From Bacilli bacterium (GTDB lineage Bacteria; Bacillota_I; Bacilli_A; RF39; UBA660): a DNA stretch of 42,967 bases. Of this stretch, positions 28,844-37,575 are shown in pieces. Under the pieces are notes generated by a model that was not told the DNA's origin, searched no databases, and saw only the letters and a program-made list of their open reading frames with translations. The stretch spans positions 1 to 42,967 of the forward strand of contig JAQXQC010000011.1 of assembly GCA_029100965.1 (NCBI GenBank), in the 5' to 3' direction. Positions within the stretch are counted from its first letter, which is position 1. Every line of letters begins with the position of its first letter. The position numbers and the translations under genes are program-made.

Positions 28844-30973
28844 ATGATGAGTGTAAAAGAATATGCAAATGATGTAAATTTAGATGTAACAACAATTATG
28901 GAGTTATGTAAAAAATTAAAAATACAAGTCCAATCCACTGAAGATATACTAGATGATGATGCCATTATTTTATTAGATAATGAGATTATAAACTTAAAAG
29001 AAGAACAAGCAGACGAAGCAGAAATTATTGAAGAGGAAGAAGAACTAATAGAAAGTAGCAAAGATTTTGTACCTAATCAAAATTCAAATAATAAAACACA
29101 GCAAGCCAAAAAGAAGAAAAAACAAAATAAAAATATACCACAAAATAAAAAAAATGATTTTAAAAAGCAAAGAAAAGAAATGTACAAGCATAAAGATAAA
29201 TTAAAATCAAATACTTATCAATTAGATGAGAGTATAGTTCTTTATAAAGAAGGAATGACAGTAGGAGGATTTGCTACAGCACTAGCAACATCAGTAGGAG
29301 AAGTTATTAAGAAATTAATGTCACTTGGTATGATGATGAATTTAAATCAAGTAATTGATTTTGATACTGCCGCAATTATTAGTAGTGACTTTGGTAGAGA
29401 ATTAAAAAGAGAAGAAACAACAGATGAAGTAAATTTTGAAGAGTTAGAGCTTCAAGATAGCGAAGAAGAATTAGTAAAACGCCCACCTGTTGTTACCATT
29501 ATGGGACATGTTGATCATGGAAAAACAACTCTTCTAGATACCATCAGAAAAACAAATGTAGTATCAGGAGAAGCAGGAGGAATTACCCAAGCAATAGGAG
29601 CATATCAAATTACTTACCAAGGAAACAAAATTACCTTTATCGACACACCAGGTCATGCTGCATTTACAGAAATGAGAGCTAGAGGAGCAAGTGTTACAGA
29701 TATTGTTATTATTATCGTAGCAGCAGATGATGGGGTAATGCCACAAACCAAAGAAGCAATTGATCATGCTAAAGCAGCAGGAGTACCAATTATTGTTGCC
29801 GTAAACAAAATGGATAAACCAGATGCAAATCCAGAAAGAGTATTAACAGAAATGGCAGAATCAGGAATCATCCCAGAAGAATGGGGAGGCGACACAATGT
29901 TTGTCAATATCTCAGCAAAAACTGGCATGGGAATTAGCGATTTACTAGAACGAATTTTATTAATCAGTGACCTTGAAGAGTTAAAAGCTAATCCAAATCG
30001 TTACGCAAGTGGTACAGTAATCGAATCAAAAATGGATAAGAATCTAGGAGTTGTTAGTACCCTTCTAATTCAAAATGGAACTCTTCGTTTAGGAGATGCT
30101 ATTGTTGTAGGAACTTGTGCTGGTAAGGTTAGAACTTTAAAAAATGATCTAAATGAATCACTAGTTAGTGCAGAACCAAGTACACCAGTTACCATTACTG
30201 GATTAAGTGAAAGTCCATCAGCTGGAGATAAATTTATGGTATTTGAAAATGAAAAGAAAGCAAGATCTATTGCTAGTGAAAGAGCTTTAAAATTAAAAAG
30301 CAACAATAATCAAACTCAAGAAACAGTTTCTTTAGATGATTTATTTAATCGAATTAATGAAGGAGCTAAAGAAATAAATGTTATCTTAAAAGCAGATGTT
30401 AAAGGTAGTGAAGAAGCAGTAAGAAACTCTCTACTAAAACTAGATGTTGAAGGAGTACGTATCAATATTATTCGTAGTGGAATCGGAACAGTATCACCAA
30501 CCGATATCACCCTAGCCGCCGCAAGTAACGCAATTATCATCGGCTTTAATATCAGACCAGATAACAAAACCATGGATTTTGCTAAAGAAAGAAACGTAGA
30601 TATTCGTCTTTATAATATTATTTATAAATTAGTAGAAGAAGTAGAAGCCGCAATGAAAGGAAAACTAGATCCAATCTTCGAAGAACAAATTCTAGGAAAT
30701 GCCGAAGTAAGAAAATTATTCAAATTCTCTAAAGTAGGAACAATAGCAGGCTCTATGGTCACAAATGGAATAATTAAAAGAGATGCCAAAGCAAGAGTCA
30801 TTCGTGATGGCGTAATCATTTATGATGGAGCAATCAATACCGTAGCCCGAGAAAAAGATCAAGTAAAAGAAGTAAAAAGTGGTATAGAATGTGGAATTAC
30901 CATCGAAAACTTTAATGATATCAAACCAGGAGATATTATTGAAGCTTATGAAATTGTAGAAAAAGAAAGATAA
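28844..30973 (+). CDS. infB: Translation initiation factor IF-2
   Basis: GTPase that places initiator tRNA on the 30S subunit and promotes subunit joining. 709 aa. N-terminal IF2-N domain (VKEYANDVNLDVTTIMELCK), a Lys/Asn-rich linker, a second IF2-N-like stretch, then the GTPase domain with GHVDHGKTT, DTPGHAAF and NKMD, and domains II, III and C2 (ends GDIIEAYEIVEKER). GGAGGTGAT gives a strong start; ATG 28844 is followed at once by a second ATG. Last gene of its operon: rbfA and truB, usual followers, are not here. Terminator after the stop. Confidence 0.96.
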   Translation: MMSVKEYANDVNLDVTTIMELCKKLKIQVQSTEDILDDDAIILLDNEIINLKEEQADEAEIIEEEEELIESSKDFVPNQNSNNKTQQAKKKKKQNKNIPQNKKNDFKKQRKEMYKHKDKLKSNTYQLDESIVLYKEGMTVGGFATALATSVGEVIKKLMSLGMMMNLNQVIDFDTAAIISSDFGRELKREETTDEVNFEELELQDSEEELVKRPPVVTIMGHVDHGKTTLLDTIRKTNVVSGEAGGITQAIGAYQITYQGNKITFIDTPGHAAFTEMRARGASVTDIVIIIVAADDGVMPQTKEAIDHAKAAGVPIIVAVNKMDKPDANPERVLTEMAESGIIPEEWGGDTMFVNISAKTGMGISDLLERILLISDLEELKANPNRYASGTVIESKMDKNLGVVSTLLIQNGTLRLGDAIVVGTCAGKVRTLKNDLNESLVSAEPSTPVTITGLSESPSAGDKFMVFENEKKARSIASERALKLKSNNNQTQETVSLDDLFNRINEGAKEINVILKADVKGSEEAVRNSLLKLDVEGVRINIIRSGIGTVSPTDITLAAASNAIIIGFNIRPDNKTMDFAKERNVDIRLYNIIYKLVEEVEAAMKGKLDPIFEEQILGNAEVRKLFKFSKVGTIAGSMVTNGIIKRDAKARVIRDGVIIYDGAINTVAREKDQVKEVKSGIECGITIENFNDIKPGDIIEAYEIVEKER

Positions 30974-30976
30974 ACG

Positions 30977-31036
30977 AAAAATACTTATCTATTCTTCTCT
31001 TTATATAGAGAATAAGAATAAATAAGTATTTTTTTC
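30977..31036 (+). terminator. Terminator of the nusA-infB operon
   Basis: AAAAATACTTAT (30977-30988) pairs with ATAAGTATTTTTT (from 31022), with an inner TATTCTT/AAGAATA stem, ending in a T run. Confidence 0.85.
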
Positions 31037-31060
31037 CCATCTAAATTAAATAAATATTTA

Positions 31061-31089
31061 TTTTCATAAAGTATTAGATATGATATAAT
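31061..31089 (+). promoter_or_regulatory. Sigma-A promoter of the map operon
   Basis: TATAAT at 31084-31089 with a poor -35 (TTTTCA, 31061-31066) at 17-bp spacing, 22 bases before the map start. Confidence 0.5.
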
Positions 31090-31111
31090 ACTAGAGAAAG
31101 AAGTTGATTTT

Positions 31112-31864
31112 ATGATTACAATAAAAAGCAAAGAAGAAATAGAATTAATGAGAAAAGCAGGCTACTTAGTAAGCTTAACTCATCAATATTTAAAACCTTT
31201 TATCAAGGCTGGAATAACAACCAAAGAATTAGATACATTAGCCGAAAGATTTATCAAAGAACATGATGGCATTCCCACTTGTAAAGGCTATGAAGGATAT
31301 CCAGCTACATTATGTGTAAGTGTTAATGATGAAGTTGTTCATGGTATTCCAGGAAAAAGAAAATTAAAAAATGGCGATATTGTTAGTATCGATATGGTAA
31401 TTGGTTATCATGGTTATCAAGGAGATGCCGCTTGGACCTATGCTGTAGGAGATATTAGTGAAGAAAAAAAATACCTAATGGAACATACCGAAAAAGCTCT
31501 ATACGAAGGAATCAAACAAGTAAAACCAGGCAACCATATTGGCGATATTTCCCATGCCGTAGAAACCTATGCTACAAAATACAATTTAGGTGTTGTAAAA
31601 GAATTAGTAGGTCATGGAATAGGAACAGAAATGCATGAGGATCCAGATGTCCCAAATTATGGAAAAGCTGGAACAGGTCCAAAATTAAAACCAGGAATGG
31701 TTATTTGTATTGAACCAATGTTAAATTTAGGAAGTGCTTCAGTAGGAATATTAGATGATGATTGGACAATCGTTACAGAAGATGGAAGTTCATCTGCCCA
31801 TTATGAACACACTGTTTTAGTTACAGAAGATGGATATGAAATACTAACCCCAAGATTAGACTAA
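31112..31864 (+). CDS. map: Methionine aminopeptidase type I
   Basis: Removes the first Met from new proteins after deformylation. 250 aa. The five metal ligands are visible: Asp in SIDMVIGY, Asp in QGDAAWTY, His in GHGIGTEMHED, Glu in CIEPML and Glu in YEHTVLV. The substrate His lies in EVVHGIPG. It leads a run of six closely spaced plus-strand genes (31112-36823) that share one terminator at 37158, so its expression is probably linked to tRNA modification genes downstream. Normally map lies near ribosomal protein genes; this location is unusual. Confidence 0.95.
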   Translation: MITIKSKEEIELMRKAGYLVSLTHQYLKPFIKAGITTKELDTLAERFIKEHDGIPTCKGYEGYPATLCVSVNDEVVHGIPGKRKLKNGDIVSIDMVIGYHGYQGDAAWTYAVGDISEEKKYLMEHTEKALYEGIKQVKPGNHIGDISHAVETYATKYNLGVVKELVGHGIGTEMHEDPDVPNYGKAGTGPKLKPGMVICIEPMLNLGSASVGILDDDWTIVTEDGSSSAHYEHTVLVTEDGYEILTPRLD

Positions 31865-31885
31865 TTCAATTTAAAGGTGATAGAT

Positions 31886-33574
31886 ATGAAAAAAAAGGTG
31901 AAGTTAAATGATACCTTAGAAGAATTTAAAAAATATTTTTTGGAAATTAAATATTTATCAAAATGCAAAAAAATTTTAATTTCTAAAGATTTATTAGAAG
32001 TATTAATTGAGAGAAATGATTTACAAGAAACAAAAGATATTTTTAAATTTATTCAAAAAAGTTCCAATCAAGAAGAATTCAATCGTTATATTATAGAGTA
32101 TTGTATCAAAAATAAAGAAAGTTACATTGCCACTTATTTTTTATTAGGAATAATTATAGGAAAATATGACTTTTATGATTTGTCTAAAGTTTCTATAGAT
32201 GAATTTAATTTTAATCATTTTAACGATAAGAATTATCAAGATGTTTTAAAAATACTTCGTGAGCATTGGATAGAATATATATCTAATGATAATAAGATAA
32301 AAAATCAATTTTTAATTAACCAAGAAGGGGAATATGATTATAATTTAGAATTAGATGCAGAAAAGTGTTTAACATTATATGATGAGGTGATAAAAGGAAA
32401 TCTTCAGGAAGATACTAAAATACCATATCACCTAATACGAAATTATATCGTTCAAGCAATTGGAATTTACGGTTCTGATGTCATTAAGAACAATTTTGGA
32501 TTTATTTTGTATGATTTACAGTTTAAAGATAAAAGTAATTCTTTAGAGGAAAGGAAGAAAAAATACTTAGAATTCAGTCATCTTAGCAATAACAAAGTAG
32601 AAAAATTACATAATTTAGGTAAGCTTAAAGAAAAATTAAAAAAGTTAAACACGAATAAATCGATAGAATTATTAAAAAAATTAGAAAAGATGGATGATAA
32701 AAAATTCAATATCTCTAAGATAGAAGATATATATAGTGAATATGAAATTCTATTTCGAGAAGATATTATTTCTCATTTATTTAATCCTACTAAAGAGGTT
32801 ACTATAGTTGATGATTTTCGAGATTTAAAACCACAATTATTACATATTTTTATTAGAAATCCTGAAAAGTTTAGAAATGACCTTGAAGGAAAATTAATTG
32901 AAGACATAAAAAAAGAAAGAAAAAATCAATCTAATATTTCTAAGGAATTAACAAAAGAAGAACAAGAAGAATTTATCAAGAGAAAACAACTTTTAGATAT
33001 AATGCTTAATCCTACTCAAGTTAATTATAGCTATGATGGGAAATCAAATTATTATTCTGATAAAAATGGTTGGACTTCATATCATTCAGATACAAATAAT
33101 CAAATCTCTACAACACTTTATTCTAAAGATTATTACTTAGAACATTTTATTCCCTGGACCATGGGAATAGGATTTAATCAAGAAGGATTAAATCCAGAAG
33201 CAATTGTGTTATCTTCAAAAAATTATTTGACTACAAATAAAGGATTAAATCATTTGGAATATTATCAAAAAGATGAATTTGATTTAATGAGTTCTAATTA
33301 TTATGAATTAATAGAAAATGATGGAAAATCAGAAGTAGTATTATTTAGAAGAAATATCGATTATGATACAAAAGCTAGTTATATATTTTTAACAATTGAT
33401 ACAAGTAATCTAACAAAATGTGAAGAAGTAATAAAGGATGCTCGAGAATTAGCGTCTAAAAGTAAAATGAAATTAGTAATATATGACTTGAAAAAAATTG
33501 CATCTAGCTATGAAACTTATTTGAGAATAAACAATCATTTTTCTCATGAAGAAAAGTTAAAACATAGGAAATAA
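31886..33574 (+). CDS. Large protein of unknown function
   Basis: A 562-aa soluble, Lys/Asn/Leu-rich protein that I do not recognise. The N-terminal two thirds are mostly helical (for example NLGKLKEKLKKLNTNKSIEL); the last third is mixed and contains YLEHFIPWTMGIGFNQEGLN, where a compact fold starts, and a stretch ending KLVIYDLKKIASSYETYL. No signal peptide, no membrane helix, no obvious catalytic motif. ATG at 31886 after AAAGGTG; 21 bases after map and 20 bases before trmR, so clearly in the operon. The C-terminal third may be an ADP-ribosyltransferase-like or similar domain, but I cannot support that. Confidence 0.75.
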   Translation: MKKKVKLNDTLEEFKKYFLEIKYLSKCKKILISKDLLEVLIERNDLQETKDIFKFIQKSSNQEEFNRYIIEYCIKNKESYIATYFLLGIIIGKYDFYDLSKVSIDEFNFNHFNDKNYQDVLKILREHWIEYISNDNKIKNQFLINQEGEYDYNLELDAEKCLTLYDEVIKGNLQEDTKIPYHLIRNYIVQAIGIYGSDVIKNNFGFILYDLQFKDKSNSLEERKKKYLEFSHLSNNKVEKLHNLGKLKEKLKKLNTNKSIELLKKLEKMDDKKFNISKIEDIYSEYEILFREDIISHLFNPTKEVTIVDDFRDLKPQLLHIFIRNPEKFRNDLEGKLIEDIKKERKNQSNISKELTKEEQEEFIKRKQLLDIMLNPTQVNYSYDGKSNYYSDKNGWTSYHSDTNNQISTTLYSKDYYLEHFIPWTMGIGFNQEGLNPEAIVLSSKNYLTTNKGLNHLEYYQKDEFDLMSSNYYELIENDGKSEVVLFRRNIDYDTKASYIFLTIDTSNLTKCEEVIKDARELASKSKMKLVIYDLKKIASSYETYLRINNHFSHEEKLKHRK

Positions 33575-33594
33575 AACTTTTGGAGGTAATAGTA

Positions 33595-34167
33595 ATGTTA
33601 AAAGAAATAGAAAAATATGCAAAAGAACATAAAGTTCCTATTATGTTAAAAGATGGAATAGAATACTTATGTAACTATATCCAAGAAAATCATATCCAAA
33701 ATATCTTAGAAATCGGAACAGCAATTGGTTATTCAGCAATCAAAATGGCTTTAGTTAAAGAAAATATCCATATTACTACAATAGAAAGAGATGAAGAAAG
33801 GTACAATATTGCTCTAGAAAATATTCGAAATATGCACTTAGAAGATAGAGTTACCTTAATATTAGGAGATGCCATGGAAGTCAATGTAACAGGCAATTTT
33901 GATCTAATTTTTATTGATGCTTCCAAAGGACATAGCATTGATTTTTTTGAAAAATATGAACCCTACTTAAAAAAAGGCGGCACAATCATAACTGACAATC
34001 TTTCTTTTCATGGGTTAGTAGAAAATGAAGCATTAGCAGTTACTAAAAATCAAAAAGGCTTAGTAAAAAGAATCAAAAAATTTATAGACTTCTTAGAAAA
34101 TAATCCAAACTATTGTACAAACTATATAGAAGTAGGAGATAAAATCAGTATTTCTATAAAAAAATAA
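33595..34167 (+). CDS. trmR: tRNA 5-hydroxyuridine methyltransferase TrmR
   Basis: SAM-dependent O-methyltransferase, 190 aa, of the family that includes B. subtilis TrmR (YrrM), which turns ho5U34 into mo5U34 in tRNA. SAM-binding motif ILEIGTAIGYSAIKMA at about 43-58, acidic residue in TTIERDEERY, and DLIFIDASKGHSIDFF with the metal-binding Asp. The two genes that follow match the U32-type proteins that make ho5U in B. subtilis, with the same order yrrM-yrrN-yrrO, which is why I prefer TrmR over a catechol-type methyltransferase. ATG at 33595 after GGAGGT. Confidence 0.85.
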   Translation: MLKEIEKYAKEHKVPIMLKDGIEYLCNYIQENHIQNILEIGTAIGYSAIKMALVKENIHITTIERDEERYNIALENIRNMHLEDRVTLILGDAMEVNVTGNFDLIFIDASKGHSIDFFEKYEPYLKKGGTIITDNLSFHGLVENEALAVTKNQKGLVKRIKKFIDFLENNPNYCTNYIEVGDKISISIKK

Positions 34168-34180
34168 AGGAGGAATTGAA

Positions 34181-34999
34181 TTGAAAAAAATACTTATTAT
34201 TCCCAATAGCCTAGACCTATTAGGCAGCGTTTTAGAAAAAGATGTTGCAGGAGTAATCCTTCCTATTACCAATTTATCAGTAAATCGAGATCTCACATTC
34301 TCATTAGAAGAAATAAAAACTATCCTTAATATGACTTCCAAGGAAATTTCTGTATCGATCAATAAAATTATGCATAATTCTGATTTAAAAGAATTAGAAA
34401 ATACTCTAGTAGCATTAAATAAAATGAATATTAGTAAAATTTTCTTTTATGATTTAGCCGTCTTAAATATTTGCAAAAGATTAGGAATCAAAAAAGATTT
34501 AGTAATCTTCCAAGAACATCTAAATACTAGCATTTATTCTAACCATTTCTGGAAAAAAAATGGAGTAAAGTATACAGTAATCTCTAATGATATTACGAAA
34601 GAAGAAATCAATGAAATCTCTCCCTCTATGCCTCTTATGCTAATTAGTTATGGTTATATTCCAATCTTCTACTCTAGAAGATATTTAATTACAAATTACT
34701 TAAATTATATTCACAAAAATAAAGAAAAAGGACATTACTATATTAAGAATAAAGAAGATAAATATCCAATTGTCGAAGAAGAATATGGAACAACAATCTA
34801 TACCAAAGAACCCATTAATTTAATTAATGAAATAAAAAATATTAAAGTAGAATACTTAATCCTAAATTCAACCTTAATAGAAAATAAAGTCTTTTTAAGT
34901 ACTTTAGACCAATACTTAAAGGAAGAAGAAGACAATCATAAACATTATACAGGCTTCTTAAATGAAAAGACCATTTATAGAGTAGGAGATAAAAACTAA
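34181..34999 (+). CDS. U32-type partner protein, TrhP1/YrrN-like
   Basis: A 272-aa protein with a TTG start after AAAGGAGG. It has the alpha/beta-barrel style of the short, divergent U32 peptidase partner (B. subtilis YrrN/TrhP1): opening LIIPNSLDLLGSVLEKDVAGV and VLPITNLSV-type strands, and LNSTLIENKVFLSTLDQYLKE near the end. It lacks the Fe-S cysteines of its larger partner, as expected. With the next gene it would hydroxylate U34 of tRNA using prephenate as hydroxyl donor. It overlaps the next start codon by one base. Identification rests mainly on position between TrmR and the U32 protein. Confidence 0.7.
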   Translation: MKKILIIPNSLDLLGSVLEKDVAGVILPITNLSVNRDLTFSLEEIKTILNMTSKEISVSINKIMHNSDLKELENTLVALNKMNISKIFFYDLAVLNICKRLGIKKDLVIFQEHLNTSIYSNHFWKKNGVKYTVISNDITKEEINEISPSMPLMLISYGYIPIFYSRRYLITNYLNYIHKNKEKGHYYIKNKEDKYPIVEEEYGTTIYTKEPINLINEIKNIKVEYLILNSTLIENKVFLSTLDQYLKEEEDNHKHYTGFLNEKTIYRVGDKN

Positions 35000-36198
35000 T
35001 GAAAAAAGTAGAATTATTAGCCCCAGCTGGCGATATAGAAAAATTAAAATTTGCCTATCTCTATGGAGCAGATGCAGTTTATATTGGAGGAAAAAATTAT
35101 AGTTTACGTGCCAATGCCAAAAATTTCTCCAACGATGAAATTAAAGAAGCTGCGTGTATTGCCCATTCTCTAGGAAAAAAATTATATGTAACAGTTAATA
35201 TTACTTTTCATAATGAAGATTATCAAGGATTATTAGAATATTTAAAAGAATTAGAAAAATATAAAGTAGATGCTATTATCGTATCAGATATGGCTGTTGT
35301 AGATTTAGTAAACCAAGAAAAATTAAACCTTAAAATTCATATCTCTACCCAAATGTCCAATGCTAATATCGAAAGCGTTAGCTTCTTAAAAGACCAAGGA
35401 GTAGAAAGAGTAGTATTAGCCAGAGAATGCTCTAAAGAAAATATCAAAGAAATTATCGAAAAAACAGGCGTAGAAATAGAGTGTTTTCTCCATGGTGCAA
35501 TGTGTTCCTCTTATTCAGGAAGATGTGTCTTATCTAACTATTTTACCAAAAGAGATGCCAATCGTGGTGGCTGTGCTCAAATCTGTCGCTGGTGCTTTGA
35601 ACTAGAAAAAGAAAACCAAAAAAAATCTAATGAAACAGAATTTACAATGTCTTCAAAAGATTTATCATTAATTAATTCTCTAAAAGAAATGATTGAAATA
35701 GGAATTACTTCCCTAAAAGTAGAAGGAAGAATGCGAAGCAACTATTATATTGCAACAGTAATCAGCACTTATCGTGAAGCAATTGATCATATTTATAAAA
35801 ATACTTATACAAAATCTTTACAAGAATATTATCAAAAAGTATTAAATAGAGTTGCCAACCGTGAAAGCACCGATCAATTCTTTAATACCTTTCCAGGAGT
35901 AGAAGCCCAGTACTATCTAGGTAGACAAGAAGTATCTAATCAAGATTTTTTAGGAATTGTTCTAGATTACGACAAAAAAGAAAAATTAGTAACCTTAACG
36001 CAAAGAAACTACTTCAAACCAGAAGATGAAGTAGAAATGTTTGGTCCAAATATTCAAGCCTTCTCATTTAAAGTTCCTAAAATTTATAACGAAGAGATGA
36101 AAGAAGTAGAAGTCGCTAGACACCCCCAAGAAGTCATAAAATTTTATTTAGATAAAGAAGTATACCCTAATGATATAATGAGAATAAAAATAAAATAA
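34999..36198 (+). CDS. Peptidase U32 family protein, TrhP2/YrrO-like tRNA hydroxylase
   Basis: A 399-aa member of peptidase family U32. N-terminal barrel starts VELLAPAGDIEKLKFAYLYG, then GADAVYIGGKNYSLRA. Four cysteines expected to hold a 4Fe-4S cluster are visible in GAMCSSYSGRC and GGCAQICRWC. SLKVEGRMRSNYYIATVIS is the family signature near residue 240. In B. subtilis the homologue pair makes 5-hydroxyuridine at tRNA position 34; protease activity of bacterial U32 proteins outside collagen-associated members is doubtful. Directly coupled to the previous gene (TAATG). Confidence 0.88.
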   Translation: MKKVELLAPAGDIEKLKFAYLYGADAVYIGGKNYSLRANAKNFSNDEIKEAACIAHSLGKKLYVTVNITFHNEDYQGLLEYLKELEKYKVDAIIVSDMAVVDLVNQEKLNLKIHISTQMSNANIESVSFLKDQGVERVVLARECSKENIKEIIEKTGVEIECFLHGAMCSSYSGRCVLSNYFTKRDANRGGCAQICRWCFELEKENQKKSNETEFTMSSKDLSLINSLKEMIEIGITSLKVEGRMRSNYYIATVISTYREAIDHIYKNTYTKSLQEYYQKVLNRVANRESTDQFFNTFPGVEAQYYLGRQEVSNQDFLGIVLDYDKKEKLVTLTQRNYFKPEDEVEMFGPNIQAFSFKVPKIYNEEMKEVEVARHPQEVIKFYLDKEVYPNDIMRIKIK

Positions 36199-36228
36199 AA
36201 TTTAAATTAAACTATTATGGAGGCCAAA

Positions 36229-36357
36229 ATGAACATAAAAGAAGAATTATTACAACTAAGAGAAAAGATAATGAAAAAGGGAAAAAAGAAGGAAGAATCA
36301 GAACAAGATAAAGATACATATGATTTAAATGATAAAGTAGAAGAATTTATTGAGTGA
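36229..36357 (+). CDS. Small charged protein, 42 aa
   Basis: Short gene MNIKEELLQLREKIMKKGKK and a Glu/Asp-rich remainder ending EEFIE. TGGAGG lies five bases before the ATG, a good ribosome site. It follows the U32 gene by 30 bases and its stop overlaps the TTG start of the next gene by eight bases, so it is likely co-translated with it. Helical, soluble, no known family. Confidence 0.55.
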   Translation: MNIKEELLQLREKIMKKGKKKEESEQDKDTYDLNDKVEEFIE

Positions 36358-36823
36358 TGTAATAAATAAATTAGTACCAATGAGTTGCCAAGAATTAAGT
36401 AAAAGTAATATTCAAAAAAATCAACACATTAAAGAGATGTTAAATAGTAGTTTAAAAGTTGATAGTTTAAAAATTGCTAACTCTGATGAGATGAAAGCTT
36501 TATTTGATATTTTAACTGATGAAGAAAAAGTCTATTTCTTGAATAGAAGTTACAAAGATGTAGTTTATTGGAGAAGAGGATTTTGTTCTGTCCATCTTCA
36601 CTTAAGTAAAAATGGAACTGTCGAAATGTCAGAATGTATGGATACCGTTATTCCAGGAATTTCAAATGAAGATTTAGAAGGAAAAAATATCAAAGAAGTC
36701 GTAAAAATAATCAAGGAAAAAGGAATAATAATTCCAAAAGACAGTGAATTAACAAAAGCAATTCAGGATTATAATAATTTAAATTATCAAAAAGAAGAAA
36801 TCCTAAATTGTGCAATGTATTGA
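36350..36823 (+). CDS. Protein of unknown function, upstream part of a TGA-split frame
   Basis: A 157-aa protein with a TTG start inside the previous gene; the first internal ATG is at 36380. Features: DEMKALFDILTDEEKVYFLN, WRRGFCSVHLHLSKNGTVEM, and an Ile/Lys-rich end. It stops with TGA at 36821-36823, but the same frame stays open for another 28 codons before the next ATG and then to 37159. The 28 codons (IIERGGNRIGPKRAFLFAKE and so on) read like coding sequence. So either this and the next gene are halves of one gene broken by a nonsense mutation, or TGA is read through. Confidence 0.55.
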   Translation: MSDVINKLVPMSCQELSKSNIQKNQHIKEMLNSSLKVDSLKIANSDEMKALFDILTDEEKVYFLNRSYKDVVYWRRGFCSVHLHLSKNGTVEMSECMDTVIPGISNEDLEGKNIKEVVKIIKEKGIIIPKDSELTKAIQDYNNLNYQKEEILNCAMY

Positions 36824-36907
36824 ATTATTGAACGTGGAGGAAATCGAATAGGACCAAAAAGAGCATTTTTATTTGCTAAAGAATTTGGGAGAGATATTAG
36901 TATTCCT

Positions 36908-37159
36908 ATGATGTACGCAATAGATTACTCAGATCCAGATTTGAGATTATTCATCAATGAATATATAAAAGCCGGTGGTTCTAAAGATTTAGAATGTTTA
37001 GTAGGATATTTTTCAAAAGTTAGTAAAGATGAACCATTAGAAAGGGTATCTATTCAAGAATTAATCCTAACACTTCCCAATAATACAACTTCTTTTTATA
37101 CAGAAGAAGAAAAAGAATTACATCAAAGACTTATTCATTCTTTAAAAAGGCAAGGATAA
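36908..37159 (+). CDS. Protein of unknown function, downstream part of the TGA-split frame
   Basis: An 83-aa remainder (MMYAIDYSDPDLRLFINEYI onward, ending SLKRQG) in the same frame as the preceding gene. No good ribosome site lies before the ATG at 36908; the GGAGG at 36836-36840 has no in-frame ATG, GTG or TTG after it. This makes independent translation doubtful and supports a broken single gene of about 268 codons. A terminator follows. Function unknown. Confidence 0.45.
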   Translation: MMYAIDYSDPDLRLFINEYIKAGGSKDLECLVGYFSKVSKDEPLERVSIQELILTLPNNTTSFYTEEEKELHQRLIHSLKRQG

Positions 37160-37203
37160 AAAAGACTATTAAGATGAATTAAATATTCTTAATAGCCTTT
37201 TTT
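37158..37203. terminator. Bidirectional terminator between the map operon and spoVS
   Basis: A 17-base arm (37158-37174) pairs with 37187-37203 with one mismatch; A and T runs at the stem base serve both strands. It ends the map operon and spoVS, which converge. Confidence 0.8.
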
Positions 37204-37204
37204 G

Positions 37205-37465
37205 TTAATTTGCTTCAACAATTAATTTTATTGCTGTTCTTTCTTCACCATCAATTTGAATATCAGTAAAAGCTGGAATACAAACTAAATTTTTACCAGA
37301 AGGAGCAACAAATCCTCTAGCAATTGCTATTGCTTTAATGGATTGATTTAAAGCACCAGCACCAATTGCTTGTATTTCTACACAACCATGCTCCCTAAAT
37401 ACATTAGCTAGTGCTCCAGCAACAGAATTAGGATTAGATTTTGTACTTACTTTTAAAGTTTCCAT
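37205..37465 (-). CDS. spoVS: Stage V sporulation protein S
   Basis: An 86-aa nucleic-acid-binding protein needed for normal spore coat and core dehydration in B. subtilis. The sequence is highly typical: ETLKVSTKSNPNSVAGALAN, GCVEIQAIGAGALNQSIKAI, AIARGFVAPSGKNLVCIPAF and the end RTAIKLIVEAN. Size matches the family exactly. Single gene with the shared terminator downstream; GAAAGGAATG lies upstream at a slightly long spacing. I could not define a sigma-H promoter with confidence. Confidence 0.95.
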   Translation of the reverse strand: METLKVSTKSNPNSVAGALANVFREHGCVEIQAIGAGALNQSIKAIAIARGFVAPSGKNLVCIPAFTDIQIDGEERTAIKLIVEAN

Positions 37466-37543
37466 ATTTTTTTATTCATTCCTTTCTATAACACTTACAA
37501 TAAAATTTATGAAGTATTTAAAAAAAAATTCCAATCACCCAAT

Positions 37544-37575
37544 AAAAAATCTCATCATTATGATAAGATTTTTTT
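37544..37575 (-). terminator. Terminator of the polysaccharide deacetylase gene
   Basis: On the minus strand AAATCTTATCA pairs with TGATGAGATTT around TAA, with As before and Ts after (37544-37575), overlapping the stop codon. Confidence 0.7.

Noticed and set aside
36821-36823. TGA read as Trp (mycoplasma code)
   Set aside because: Many genes here use TGG for Trp in conserved places (for example DAAWTY in Map) and end with TGA (for example the 87-aa gene before rnhB), so the standard code applies.
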